Origin: Mycolicibacterium novocastrense
Lineage (GTDB): Bacteria > Actinomycetota > Actinomycetes > Mycobacteriales > Mycobacteriaceae
DNA length: 43,362 nt
Direction of reading: 5' to 3'
NCBI RefSeq assembly: GCF_001570485.1
Contig: NZ_BCTA01000088.1
Span: forward strand, 1 to 43,362
Part shown: piece by piece, positions 33,556 through 41,084 of the stretch
Numbering within the stretch: position 1 is the stretch's first letter
Layout: the number at the start of each line of letters is the position of its first letter
Made by a program: the position numbers and the translations under genes
Notes under the pieces: generated by a model
Told to the model about the DNA's origin: nothing
Database searches by the model: none
Seen by the model: the letters and a program-made list of their open reading frames with translations, nothing else

Positions 33556-34434
33556 ATGAGGCGGGTCGGCGTGATCGGCTTGGGCGCCATGGGTTCCGCG
33601 CTGGCGGCGTCGCTTCTCGCGACGGACCATTCGGTGGTTTGTTTCGACATTCGGCCCGACGTGTTACGCCCAGTTGTCGAGCTAGGCGCCGAGGCTGCTG
33701 CGGACGCGCGTGAGTTGGCCGGCGCATGTGATGTCGTTTTGACGTTCCTCCCGGGGCCGAGTCAGGTGCTGGAGGTGGCGCTCGGGTCGGAGCGAGGTGT
33801 CCTGGCCGGCCTTGCCGACGGGGCCGCCCTGCTGGATATGTCGACCTGTAATCCCGAGGTTGCAGCGATCATCGGTCAGGCCTACGACGCGGCTGGGAGG
33901 CGTTTTGTCGATTGCCCCGTCAGCCGAAAGGCGCCGAACATGACCGTTCTGGTCGGAGGGCCAAGCGGGGTGCTCGGCCCTGATGCCGATGTCCTCGCCG
34001 CCGTCTCGCGCACCTTGGTGTACTGCGGCCATCGAGGTGCGGGATATGCCACCAAGCTTCTCAACCAGCACGTCAAGTACAGCTGGTATCTCGCTTCGGC
34101 GGAAGCCCTCTTAATCGCTGAGGCGATGGGATTGAATGCCGGCGAGGTAGCCGACGCGATCGCGGAGTGCAGCGGGGGGGACTCGGGTCTCACTACGGCG
34201 GCGGCGTACTTCCGCCACGACACCGAGTCAGTTAGGAACCGCGCCCCCGCTAGCACCATTACGAAAGACTCCGCGCTGGCGGAAAGTATGGCGACGAACG
34301 CCGGTATCCGCAGCAGGACGCTTGAGCCCGTCGTGGACTTCTTCCAAAGTGTTGCGGCCTCGGAGTTTCGCGACCGTGCCTACCCCGAAAGCACAGAACT
34401 TCTTCAGCGAATCCGGTCGATGCCTCCGAAGTGA
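33556..34434 (+). CDS. NAD-binding beta-hydroxyacid dehydrogenase family protein (3-hydroxyisobutyrate dehydrogenase-like)
   Basis: ATG 33556 gives 292 residues with the Rossmann motif GLGAMG at 8-13; GTG 33544 is an in-frame alternative. The catalytic lysine K167 is in GAGYATKLLNQ, where the second Asn of the usual KLxNN is Gln. The usual substrate motif DAPVSGG reads DCPVSRK (119-125), so the substrate probably differs from 3-hydroxyisobutyrate. The expected reaction is NAD(P)-linked oxidation or reduction of a beta-hydroxy acid. Confidence 0.85.
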   Translation: MRRVGVIGLGAMGSALAASLLATDHSVVCFDIRPDVLRPVVELGAEAAADARELAGACDVVLTFLPGPSQVLEVALGSERGVLAGLADGAALLDMSTCNPEVAAIIGQAYDAAGRRFVDCPVSRKAPNMTVLVGGPSGVLGPDADVLAAVSRTLVYCGHRGAGYATKLLNQHVKYSWYLASAEALLIAEAMGLNAGEVADAIAECSGGDSGLTTAAAYFRHDTESVRNRAPASTITKDSALAESMATNAGIRSRTLEPVVDFFQSVAASEFRDRAYPESTELLQRIRSMPPK

Positions 34435-34445
34435 ACCCCTACGTC

Positions 34446-34489
34446 TTGAGTGCGACCCCCGTCACGCTGTATAGCTAACTGAATTGTTA
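34446..34489 (+). promoter_or_regulatory. Candidate promoter with overlapping MarR-type operator
   Basis: TTGAGT (34446-34451), or its 1-nt neighbour, is followed after 18 nt by TATAGC (34470-34475). Directly after the -10 is TAAC-TGAATT-GTTA (34476-34489), a 14-bp inverted repeat covering the expected transcription start. This arrangement suits autorepression by the downstream MarR protein. An in-frame TTG at 34484 would make a nearly leaderless longer product. Confidence 0.5.
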
Positions 34490-34600
34490 ACGGGTCGAAT
34501 ATCGGTGAGCGGAAAGAAAGACCACCGACCATTTGCCGGTATGATCGGCACCCGGGTGGAGATGTCTGCCGAACCGCTGATCAACGTTGCAAGGGACTTC

Positions 34601-35119
34601 ATGAGTACCGAGAAGTTGACGATGGCCGAACAGGTCGCGGCCAAGACCCGCGAAGCCGGACCCGATCACGACCCCTCTTCGTTGGCGCTCCCGCTTGCGC
34701 TCTACCGTGCTGTGACCGCCTTCGGTCGGGTCGCCGTCGATGAGTTGACGCCGGTAGACCTCTCGATGAGCCAGTTCAACGTTCTGACCGTCCTGAAGCG
34801 CGCCGACGGGCCGATGACGATGGGCGCACTGGCCGATTCTATTTCTGTACGCCAAGCCAGCCTGACGAGCGTGGTGGACACGCTGACCAAGGCAGGTTTT
34901 GTCACACGCAAGGTGAATCCCCGCGATCGGCGCTCGGTTGTGGTCGCGATATCGAAGAAGGGCGATCAGTTCATGACCGAATTTCTGCCCGGTCATTACG
35001 ACTTTCTGCAGAGACTCTTTGCCGGTATCAACCCGCGACACAGGCAGCAGCTGCTTGCACGACTGAACGAACTAATAGATTGTTTGGAGAACTACCCGAG
35101 TGGCCAGCGCACCTCCTGA
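34601..35119 (+). CDS. MarR-family transcriptional regulator
   Basis: ATG 34601 is chosen because AAGGGA at 34590-34595 sits 5 nt upstream; it yields 172 residues. In-frame starts at 34562 (ATG), 34505 (GTG) and 34484 (TTG) would lengthen the N-terminus. The winged helix is MTMGALADSISVRQASLTSVVDTLTKAGFV, followed by the wing with NPRDRRSVVVAISKKG, a classic MarR DPRDRR-type motif. It likely controls itself through the palindrome at 34476 and perhaps the following hydrolase-RHO operon. Confidence 0.88.
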   Translation: MSTEKLTMAEQVAAKTREAGPDHDPSSLALPLALYRAVTAFGRVAVDELTPVDLSMSQFNVLTVLKRADGPMTMGALADSISVRQASLTSVVDTLTKAGFVTRKVNPRDRRSVVVAISKKGDQFMTEFLPGHYDFLQRLFAGINPRHRQQLLARLNELIDCLENYPSGQRTS

Positions 35120-35570
35120 TCGGTCCCCGGGTATAGGACGGTCGACGCCGCTACGGTGCTGACGTCCACTCACCGGTCCTCGCTTGGCATCCACGGCTCC
35201 AACTGAGGGGTCTATCGGGTGCACTCAGGTAGTGAGTACTCCCGAGAAGAACGTTCGCTCGTCGGCTAGGTTGCGTCCGACCTTGGTGAAACGTGGCAGT
35301 CCGCGTGGCGTTCAGGGTTTGTCGCGAGGTGCGAATGACATTGCGGCACAGAAAGAATTATTGATACGACGCTGCACGACCGCAGCGAAGAACTGTGTCG
35401 ATGTGATGGTCGACAGTTTGCGTCGCCAGCCGCACCGCTGCGCCCGCTTGACGTGGGCATCGTCTCCCCTTCGAGGGTCGATTTACACAGAAGCCTAAAT
35501 TTCTACCTTGCAGATATTCGGGAAGTATGATAAAAACTGGGTACTGTACTGGCTGAGAGGACGTCGAAGG
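35120..35570 (+). other. Intergenic region between marR and the hydrolase gene
   Basis: No gene is recognised in this 451-nt stretch. A frame from 35184 to 35498 is open but starts with TTG, has no ribosome binding site and shows no family features. The final 110 nt are AT-rich, and a good -10 hexamer TATGAT occurs at 35526-35531 without a -35 at normal distance. This probably marks the promoter area of the operon starting at 35571. Confidence 0.45.
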
Positions 35571-36470
35571 TTGCATAAAGACGCTTCAATTTGTGTGAGC
35601 TTGCTTGGAGCGGAAACACGCTTCGTAGATGTCGACGGCGTCCGAACCAGGACAATTCAGGCAGGGGAAGGTCCGGACCTCATTCTCATGCACGGGGGAG
35701 GCGGTCACGCCGAAGCCTTCGCCCGCAACGTAACGGCGCTGTCGCGTCATTTCCGAGTGCATGCGCTGGACCTGTTGGGTCACGGTCTCACCAGTGGTTG
35801 TGAGGTCGCCCCGAAGCGGCGGGACTATGTCAGTCACCTACTCGGATACATGGACCAGGAAGGCATCGACCGAGCCCACCTGGTGGGCGAGTCGTTAGGA
35901 GGTTGGATCGCGGCGTGGACTGCGTTGGAACATCCCGACCGTGTCGACCGGTTGATCTACGTGTGCGGCGCGCGGTTGACGCTAGAGGTCGGCGCCGATG
36001 CCGAGGCTCGCACCGCTGCCGGGCGCGCAGAGCTTGCCCGGGTCACCCGGCAATTCCTGGCTGACCCGAGTCCGGCGAATGTGCGGGAGAGGATGGCCTG
36101 GCTTTTCCACCACCCTGACCGCGACCTGACCGATGAACTGGTGGCGCTGCGGTGGGCACTTTACCAGAGCGAAGAATCGCGGTCGGCACTGACGAACGCG
36201 ACGGCGCCGCCCTCAGCGGCGACTGCTGAGGACAATCTCACGGCTGAGCGATTGACCAGCTTGACCAGGCCCACGCTCGTGCTGTGGACGAGTCACAATC
36301 CCTCGGCGACGGTGGAATTCGGACGGCGGGCAGCCGAGCTAATTCCCGGCGCTGAATTCGCATTGATGGAGGATTGTGGCCATTGGCCGCAGTGGGAACG
36401 GCCGGAAGAGTTCAACCAAATCCTCACCAATTATCTTCAAGGTGATCGCGAGTCCCGAGGGCAACGTTGA
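35571..36470 (+). CDS. Alpha/beta hydrolase, meta-cleavage-product hydrolase-like
   Basis: The start is uncertain: TTG 35571 has purine-rich GAGAGGA upstream, while GTG 35595 lacks one but removes an unconserved N-terminus. From 35571 the protein is 299 residues. The oxyanion region is HGGGGHAEAF (41-50), the nucleophile is S108 in GESLGG, and the base is H271 in EDCGHWPQWERPEEF. The usual acid position (WGxxD) reads LWTSHNPS, with Asn243 where BphD-type enzymes have Asp. The family hydrolyses C-C bonds in ring-fission products, which suits the extradiol enzymes in this cluster. Confidence 0.82.
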   Translation: MHKDASICVSLLGAETRFVDVDGVRTRTIQAGEGPDLILMHGGGGHAEAFARNVTALSRHFRVHALDLLGHGLTSGCEVAPKRRDYVSHLLGYMDQEGIDRAHLVGESLGGWIAAWTALEHPDRVDRLIYVCGARLTLEVGADAEARTAAGRAELARVTRQFLADPSPANVRERMAWLFHHPDRDLTDELVALRWALYQSEESRSALTNATAPPSAATAEDNLTAERLTSLTRPTLVLWTSHNPSATVEFGRRAAELIPGAEFALMEDCGHWPQWERPEEFNQILTNYLQGDRESRGQR

Positions 36471-37786
36471 TGGAGACAATCGGTTCCAAAACCGGCTCGG
36501 CGCTGCCGATAGACTCCTCGGCCTTCTACGACGAGGCGGTGTACCAGCGGGAACTCGACTCCATCTTCAAGCGGTCGTGGCTATTCGTCGGCCACGAGTC
36601 CATGATCCCCAAGCCCGGTGACTTCCGCACAACCTATATGGCCGACGACGCCGTGATCGTATGCCGGGACAAGGAATCTCGTGTTCGTGTGCTGCTGAAC
36701 AAATGTCGGCACCGGGGCAATAAAGTCTGTCAGTTCGACAAGGGCAACGCGAACATCTTTCACTGCAGCTATCACGGCTGGAGTTACGACACTGCCGGAC
36801 GGCTGCGCAGTGTTCCGCTAGCCGGGAGCGCCTACGGGCCGCAGTTCGATAAGGCCAGCATGGGCCTCGTCTCCCCCCGGGTAGCTACCTACAAAGGACT
36901 TATCTTTGCTTGCTGGGATCAGTCGGCGCCGCCGCTGGAAGAATATCTGGGGGAGGGCCTGCTGTGGTACCTCGACAACTTTCTACTCGACTGTGACCCC
37001 AACGGCCTGCAGGTCGTTCCCGGCCTGCACCGCTACCTCATGCCCGTCAACTGGAAGTTGTTGGCCGAGAACTTCGGCGGCGACCAGTATCACTTCGCTG
37101 CCACTCACGGATCGGTTTCCGCACTGTCGAAAGCTGGGCAGACTGCCCGCATCAACTTTTCGATAGACGAGGGGCAGCACTACAGCGTGGTTCTCGACGG
37201 CTGCGCGCCCCATGGGTTGCTGCAACTGGCAGTCGGTAAGAATTTCTATCAGGACGATCTCGCCCAAGCCGAAACGCTGGGTACCGAAGCAGTCGACTGG
37301 CTAACCGAGCGGCAGCGCCTGCAAGACGAGCGGTTGGCGACATCCCCCGTGCAGCCCTACAGCTTTCACGTAGCCAATATCTTCCCAAACTTCAGCATGA
37401 TTGGCATGGGCACGGCCTTTTACGGTCGGGGATTCATCATGTGGCAGCCTCGGGGACCGCGGTTGACCGAGGTTTGGGAGTGGTGTCTGGTGGAAAGCTC
37501 CGCGCCCCGTGCTGTCAAGGAACGCATGGTCTTCATCTTGAGTCAGCGGCAATCGGCGGCCGGTCTCGTGACGCCCGATGATCACGAAAACTTCGAACGA
37601 TTGTCCGACGCCCTTGACACCGGAGTCGCCCGGGATGTGCCGTTCAACTACTCACTCGGCCAGGACGTCGAACCAATGGAGTCGCTGGTTGCGGAGTTAC
37701 CCGGCAATGTCAGGCCGCAGATCAGCGAAGCCTACCAGCGCGAGTTCTATCGGCACTGGCACCGAACTATGACGGAGCCGGCCTAG
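36470..37786 (+). CDS. Rieske ring-hydroxylating dioxygenase, alpha (catalytic) subunit
   Basis: ATG 36470 shares its A with the hydrolase TGA; the product is 438 residues. Rieske ligands are C79, H81, C99 and H102, with the second pair in CSYHGW. The iron site has D205, H208 and H213 in GDQYHFAATH, and the third ligand is in the TPDDHENF block. The AENFGGDQYH motif and FPNFSM-IGMGTAF suggest a subgroup near biphenyl/phthalate-type dioxygenases, which is family resemblance only. It pairs with the beta at 37789. Confidence 0.93.
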   Translation: METIGSKTGSALPIDSSAFYDEAVYQRELDSIFKRSWLFVGHESMIPKPGDFRTTYMADDAVIVCRDKESRVRVLLNKCRHRGNKVCQFDKGNANIFHCSYHGWSYDTAGRLRSVPLAGSAYGPQFDKASMGLVSPRVATYKGLIFACWDQSAPPLEEYLGEGLLWYLDNFLLDCDPNGLQVVPGLHRYLMPVNWKLLAENFGGDQYHFAATHGSVSALSKAGQTARINFSIDEGQHYSVVLDGCAPHGLLQLAVGKNFYQDDLAQAETLGTEAVDWLTERQRLQDERLATSPVQPYSFHVANIFPNFSMIGMGTAFYGRGFIMWQPRGPRLTEVWEWCLVESSAPRAVKERMVFILSQRQSAAGLVTPDDHENFERLSDALDTGVARDVPFNYSLGQDVEPMESLVAELPGNVRPQISEAYQREFYRHWHRTMTEPA

Positions 37787-37788
37787 CC

Positions 37789-38301
37789 ATGGAGACCAGC
37801 CAGTTGGACGTGGAACTGCGGCTGCGAATAAACGAATTCTATGCGCGGGAGACCATGCTTCTCGATGATGGGCGGCTGGACGAGTGGCTGGGCTTATTGG
37901 CGCCGGATGTCAGATACACGATGCCATTCCCAGAGTCCAGCACGCATCCGGTCGACGATGATGACGGCCTACCGCCGTTTCTGTTGTTCAACGACGACTA
38001 CGAATCGCTGAAGCTGAGAATTGCCCGGCTGGCTACTGGGCTCGCCCCCGGGGAAACTCCACGCACGATCACTCAGCGCATTGTCAGCGACATCCTGGTC
38101 ACCGATGTATCCGATCAAGAGCTGAGCGTCCGATCCAGCGTCATGGTGTTTCTCGTACGCCACGAACGCCACGAAAGCTTCTTCATCGGCAAACGACAAG
38201 ACGTTCTACGCCGAGACAAGCACTCGGGCCTGCTGCTGGCCGCCCGGGACATCACCCTGGCTCATAGCGTTCTTCCACGAGCGATTTCGATCTTCTTCTA
38301 A
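37789..38301 (+). CDS. Ring-hydroxylating dioxygenase beta subunit
   Basis: This 170-residue protein starts 2 nt after the alpha stop. It shows the beta-subunit layout: RINEFYARETMLLDDGRLDEWLGLLAPDVRY, then the NDDYESLKLRIARL block, the IVSDILVTDV segment and IGKRQDVLRR. It ends with ARDITLAHSVLPRAISIFF, which is less conserved than in the other beta subunits. It is the structural partner of the alpha at 36470. Confidence 0.92.
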   Translation: METSQLDVELRLRINEFYARETMLLDDGRLDEWLGLLAPDVRYTMPFPESSTHPVDDDDGLPPFLLFNDDYESLKLRIARLATGLAPGETPRTITQRIVSDILVTDVSDQELSVRSSVMVFLVRHERHESFFIGKRQDVLRRDKHSGLLLAARDITLAHSVLPRAISIFF

Positions 38302-38339
38302 TGCCCAGTCGTCCAATAGCCCTCAGTTAGGTCGCACAC

Positions 38340-39569
38340 ATGACAGATGTCGCTTCACGCGAACTAGGCCTGGGATTTCTCGGAATCGGTCAGGCAGTCG
38401 CCCGAATCTTCCAGCAGTACCCAGACATGTCGACGCTGCCGTATCGGGTTGTGGCGGCTGCGGATACCCGGTCCCACTCGCTCGCCCGCTTCGCCACCGA
38501 GTTCGCAGGCCACACCTATACCGACGCAGAGCAACTGTGTGCCGACCCGAGCGTGGACGTCGTCTACATCGCCACCCCTCCCGAGCTGCATCGGGAGCAT
38601 GCCCTGATGGCCGCGCATTACGGAAAACACATGATCGTCGAAAAGCCGTTGGCCATGTCGATCGACGATTGCACTGCAATGGTCGAGGCGGCCCAGGCAG
38701 CGGGCGTGCAGCTGATGGCCGGCCACACACACAGCTTTGACGCGCCGGTGCGAGCGATGGCCGAACTTGTACGCAGTGGCGATCTCGGCGAGTTGCTCAT
38801 GGTCAACACCTGGAACTTCAATGACTTCAACCGGCGACCGTGGCCGACTTCGGAATTGCGCTCGACCAGCGGGCCAGTGCTCAACCAGGGGCCCCACCAG
38901 GTCGATATCGTGCGGCAAATAGTCGGCGGTTTGGCCAGAACAGTGCGTGCGTCGACAATATGGGACGACGTCCGGAAATGCGTCGGGGGATACACCTGTC
39001 ATCTCGGATTCGAATCAGGAGCTTCCGCCACGCTCGTCTATGACGCGCGAGCTTTCTTCGACGTCGCGGAGTTGCACTCCTGGGTGGCAGAAGACGGCGG
39101 CCGCCGCAGCCCCCAAGCCAACCAGCGAGTAGCCAGCAACTTCGCTGCGCTCAGTCAGAACCCTGACCACCTTGAAGTCGCACTGGAAGCGCAGAAGGAA
39201 CAGGGCCGCTACGGTGCTGCGACGACGACCGAAGAATCACAGGAACTGTGGGGGTACTCCGCCCCCGGAGAGATCATCCACCACCCCTACTTCGGCCTGA
39301 CCGTGGTGTCCTGCGAACGCGGCGCGATCAGGCAGTCGCCCGACGGGCTGGTGGTGTACGGGCAAAACGGATTGCAGGAAATACCGGTCGCGCGCACCAT
39401 GCGGGGCAGGGCCGCAGAGTTGGCTGAACTACACCGGGCGATCACTGAGGACCGCCCTGTTCAGCACGACGGTCGCTGGGGGCGCGCGACGCTAGAAGTA
39501 TGTTTCGCCATCCTGCAGTCGGCCTACGAAGATCGCGAAGTCGTTCTCTCCCACCAGGTATCGCTGTGA
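38340..39569 (+). CDS. Gfo/Idh/MocA-family dehydrogenase, possibly a phthalate-type dihydrodiol dehydrogenase
   Basis: This 409-residue protein has the cofactor loop GFLGIGQA (12-19), the EKP motif (101-103) and the catalytic-type segment NQGPHQVD. The phthalate 4,5-dihydrodiol dehydrogenase Pht4 is a member of this family with about the same length. Immediate proximity to an RHO pair supports a role in oxidising a cis-dihydrodiol to a catechol-like product. The substrate cannot be read from the sequence, and sugar-type substrates are also common in the family. Confidence 0.82.
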   Translation: MTDVASRELGLGFLGIGQAVARIFQQYPDMSTLPYRVVAAADTRSHSLARFATEFAGHTYTDAEQLCADPSVDVVYIATPPELHREHALMAAHYGKHMIVEKPLAMSIDDCTAMVEAAQAAGVQLMAGHTHSFDAPVRAMAELVRSGDLGELLMVNTWNFNDFNRRPWPTSELRSTSGPVLNQGPHQVDIVRQIVGGLARTVRASTIWDDVRKCVGGYTCHLGFESGASATLVYDARAFFDVAELHSWVAEDGGRRSPQANQRVASNFAALSQNPDHLEVALEAQKEQGRYGAATTTEESQELWGYSAPGEIIHHPYFGLTVVSCERGAIRQSPDGLVVYGQNGLQEIPVARTMRGRAAELAELHRAITEDRPVQHDGRWGRATLEVCFAILQSAYEDREVVLSHQVSL

Positions 39570-39588
39570 CTTCAGATGAGGAGAAATC

Positions 39589-40545
39589 GTGGGTGAGATT
39601 GTAGCCGGTTACGCGTCGTCGCATGCCTTCACTTTCATCCCGCCTCCCAGGTGGGAAGGCTTCCGCATAAAGAACAGGCAAAGCTACACATTGCGACGCG
39701 GTAAGACACCACCTGACCCTGCAGGCAGGTACGAAGAACCATTCGACGACGCTGCGGCGCGTTACGCGCACATCGAGAACGGGCTTCAAAGGCTGCGTGA
39801 CAGCATCAGACAAGACCGACTGGATTGCCTGATCATCATCGGTGATGACCAGAACGAAAACTTCGACGGTTCGGCACTGCCCCAGATAGCCATCCACACA
39901 GGAGATGGGTTCACAGTGTCTGACCGCTTCTTGCCAGACGCGCGGTTTTGGAAAAGTTCGCCCGAACTCAGTAGGGACTTGAGTGAGCACACCGTCGAGG
40001 CCGGATTCGACGTCGCCACCGTTGTCGATTTCCGTGAGACCACCTTGCACTCACACGCCCATGGCGAGATTGTCGCCAATATTCTCGGAGACCACCAAAT
40101 CCCAGTGGTGTTGGTATTCCTCAATGCCGTTCACGTGCCGTCGTTGTCGCCTAAACGGTGCTTCGCGCTCGGCCGCGCGATTGCCGACGCCGTGCGGTCA
40201 CGCCGCCCTGCAGACGAGAGGATAGGTCTTTACGCGTCCGGTGGGCTCTCACACTTCACTGCCGGCTATCCATGGGCTGCCTACGATGGGCCGCGCGTTC
40301 ACGGTTCAATCGACGACGAATTCGATCGACGCACCCTGAAGTGCCTTGCTACCGGAAACGGCTACGAGCTGAGCAAACTGACCAGCGAAGACCTGCTCAA
40401 CTCTGGCAACATCGAGCTGAGATCATGGATATGTGCCGTCGGCGCAGTCGGCGGCAACACGCCATGGGCCAGCGTCTATGAGCCCATTCCCCGCGCCCTG
40501 ATGGGAATGGCCGTCGCCTGGACGAACTGCGAAGTCACTGTTTAG
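39589..40545 (+). CDS. Class III (LigB-type) extradiol dioxygenase family protein with altered metal ligand
   Basis: This 318-residue protein starts at GTG 39589 after GATGAGGAG. It matches the LigB fold: H12 in SSHAF corresponds to the first iron ligand, H222 in ASGGLSH to the catalytic base, and E244 in DDEFDRR to the third ligand. The second histidine ligand, normally in NDH, is Q88 in GDDQNENF. The family opens catechol-type rings next to the diol. The Q substitution may reflect a subfamily with different metal binding. It lies 19 nt after the Gfo/Idh gene. Confidence 0.8.
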   Translation: MGEIVAGYASSHAFTFIPPPRWEGFRIKNRQSYTLRRGKTPPDPAGRYEEPFDDAAARYAHIENGLQRLRDSIRQDRLDCLIIIGDDQNENFDGSALPQIAIHTGDGFTVSDRFLPDARFWKSSPELSRDLSEHTVEAGFDVATVVDFRETTLHSHAHGEIVANILGDHQIPVVLVFLNAVHVPSLSPKRCFALGRAIADAVRSRRPADERIGLYASGGLSHFTAGYPWAAYDGPRVHGSIDDEFDRRTLKCLATGNGYELSKLTSEDLLNSGNIELRSWICAVGAVGGNTPWASVYEPIPRALMGMAVAWTNCEVTV

Positions 40546-40973
40546 CGCGTCGAACGTGAGGCACGCGAAATTTGATTCGGCGGGTGTGTGGGTTATCCGC
40601 AGACCTACTCGACGTTTGCACTGAGAACCCCCACGGTCGAAGGAAGATGTCGTCGGCCGTGACCCTGGGACGAGGGCATGTCTGCCCACCCTCTGGCCCA
40701 GGCAACCGGCAGAACCGTGGGCCGCCGAGACGCCGCTCGCGAAAGGGTACGTGTCTCAATGTCGTTGTTGCGCCGCCTGCGCGGACTGTCGGCGACAATA
40801 GGCCCACACCGAAACCAGAGTCTCTGTTTTACAGAGTAGATCTCTGTTATACAGTAAGGCTATTGGGTGTAGCGCCTAACTGCGTGGAAGTGATGGCTCG
40901 TGGTTAACGATGCCTTCTGCTTCGGGGCCTCAACAGCCCAAGCCCTATAGGAACGGTTAAGGAGGCGAACCGG
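40546..40973 (+). other. Intergenic region holding a promoter/operator before the class II aldolase operon
   Basis: No gene is supported in these 428 nt; a frame at 40572-40907 has no family features. The notable content is the pair of palindromes at 40822-40856. The leader after them runs about 120 nt to the small ORF at 40974, whose ribosome binding site AAGGAGG is at 40959-40965. Confidence 0.5.
40822..40856 (+). promoter_or_regulatory. Tandem palindromic operators overlapping a candidate promoter
   Basis: Two related palindromes begin exactly 20 bp apart: CTCTGT-TTT-ACAGAG (40822-40836, perfect 6-bp arms) and CTCTGT-TAT-ACAGTA (40842-40856, 4-bp arms CTGT/ACAG). TTTACA at 40828-40833 and TACAGT at 40850-40855, 16 nt apart, could be -35 and -10 elements, so each operator would cover one of them. 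The 20-bp spacing puts both sites on the same face of the helix. This looks like repression by a dimeric regulator of unknown class. Confidence 0.55.
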
Positions 40974-41084
40974 ATGGCCATCTGCGCTGCCAGCACCACC
41001 CATCGCAGTTTGGGTAAGGCATCCGCGGACTTCGCTGTCGTCGTCAAGGACGGCGTCGACACCGAAACCCCGAGTTGGCGATGA
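40974..41084 (+). CDS. Small ORF of 36 residues, translationally coupled to the class II aldolase gene
   Basis: ATG 40974 has a strong ribosome binding site AAGGAGG (40959-40965) and ends in a TGA that overlaps the aldolase ATG (ATGA). The aldolase gene has no good ribosome binding site of its own, so coupling is likely. The product starts MAICAASTTHRSLGKASADF and shows no recognised domain or membrane segment. It could be a leader peptide, a small accessory protein or the remnant of a longer gene. Confidence 0.5.
   Translation: MAICAASTTHRSLGKASADFAVVVKDGVDTETPSWR

Noticed and set aside
35184..35498. 104-residue plus-strand frame between marR and the hydrolase
   Set aside because: It has a TTG start, no ribosome binding site, an Arg/Ser-rich composition and no recognisable family; it is kept only as part of the intergenic description.
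40572..40907. 111-residue frame before the aldolase operon
   Set aside because: It runs through the tandem palindromes and candidate promoter, and has no ribosome binding site or domain.
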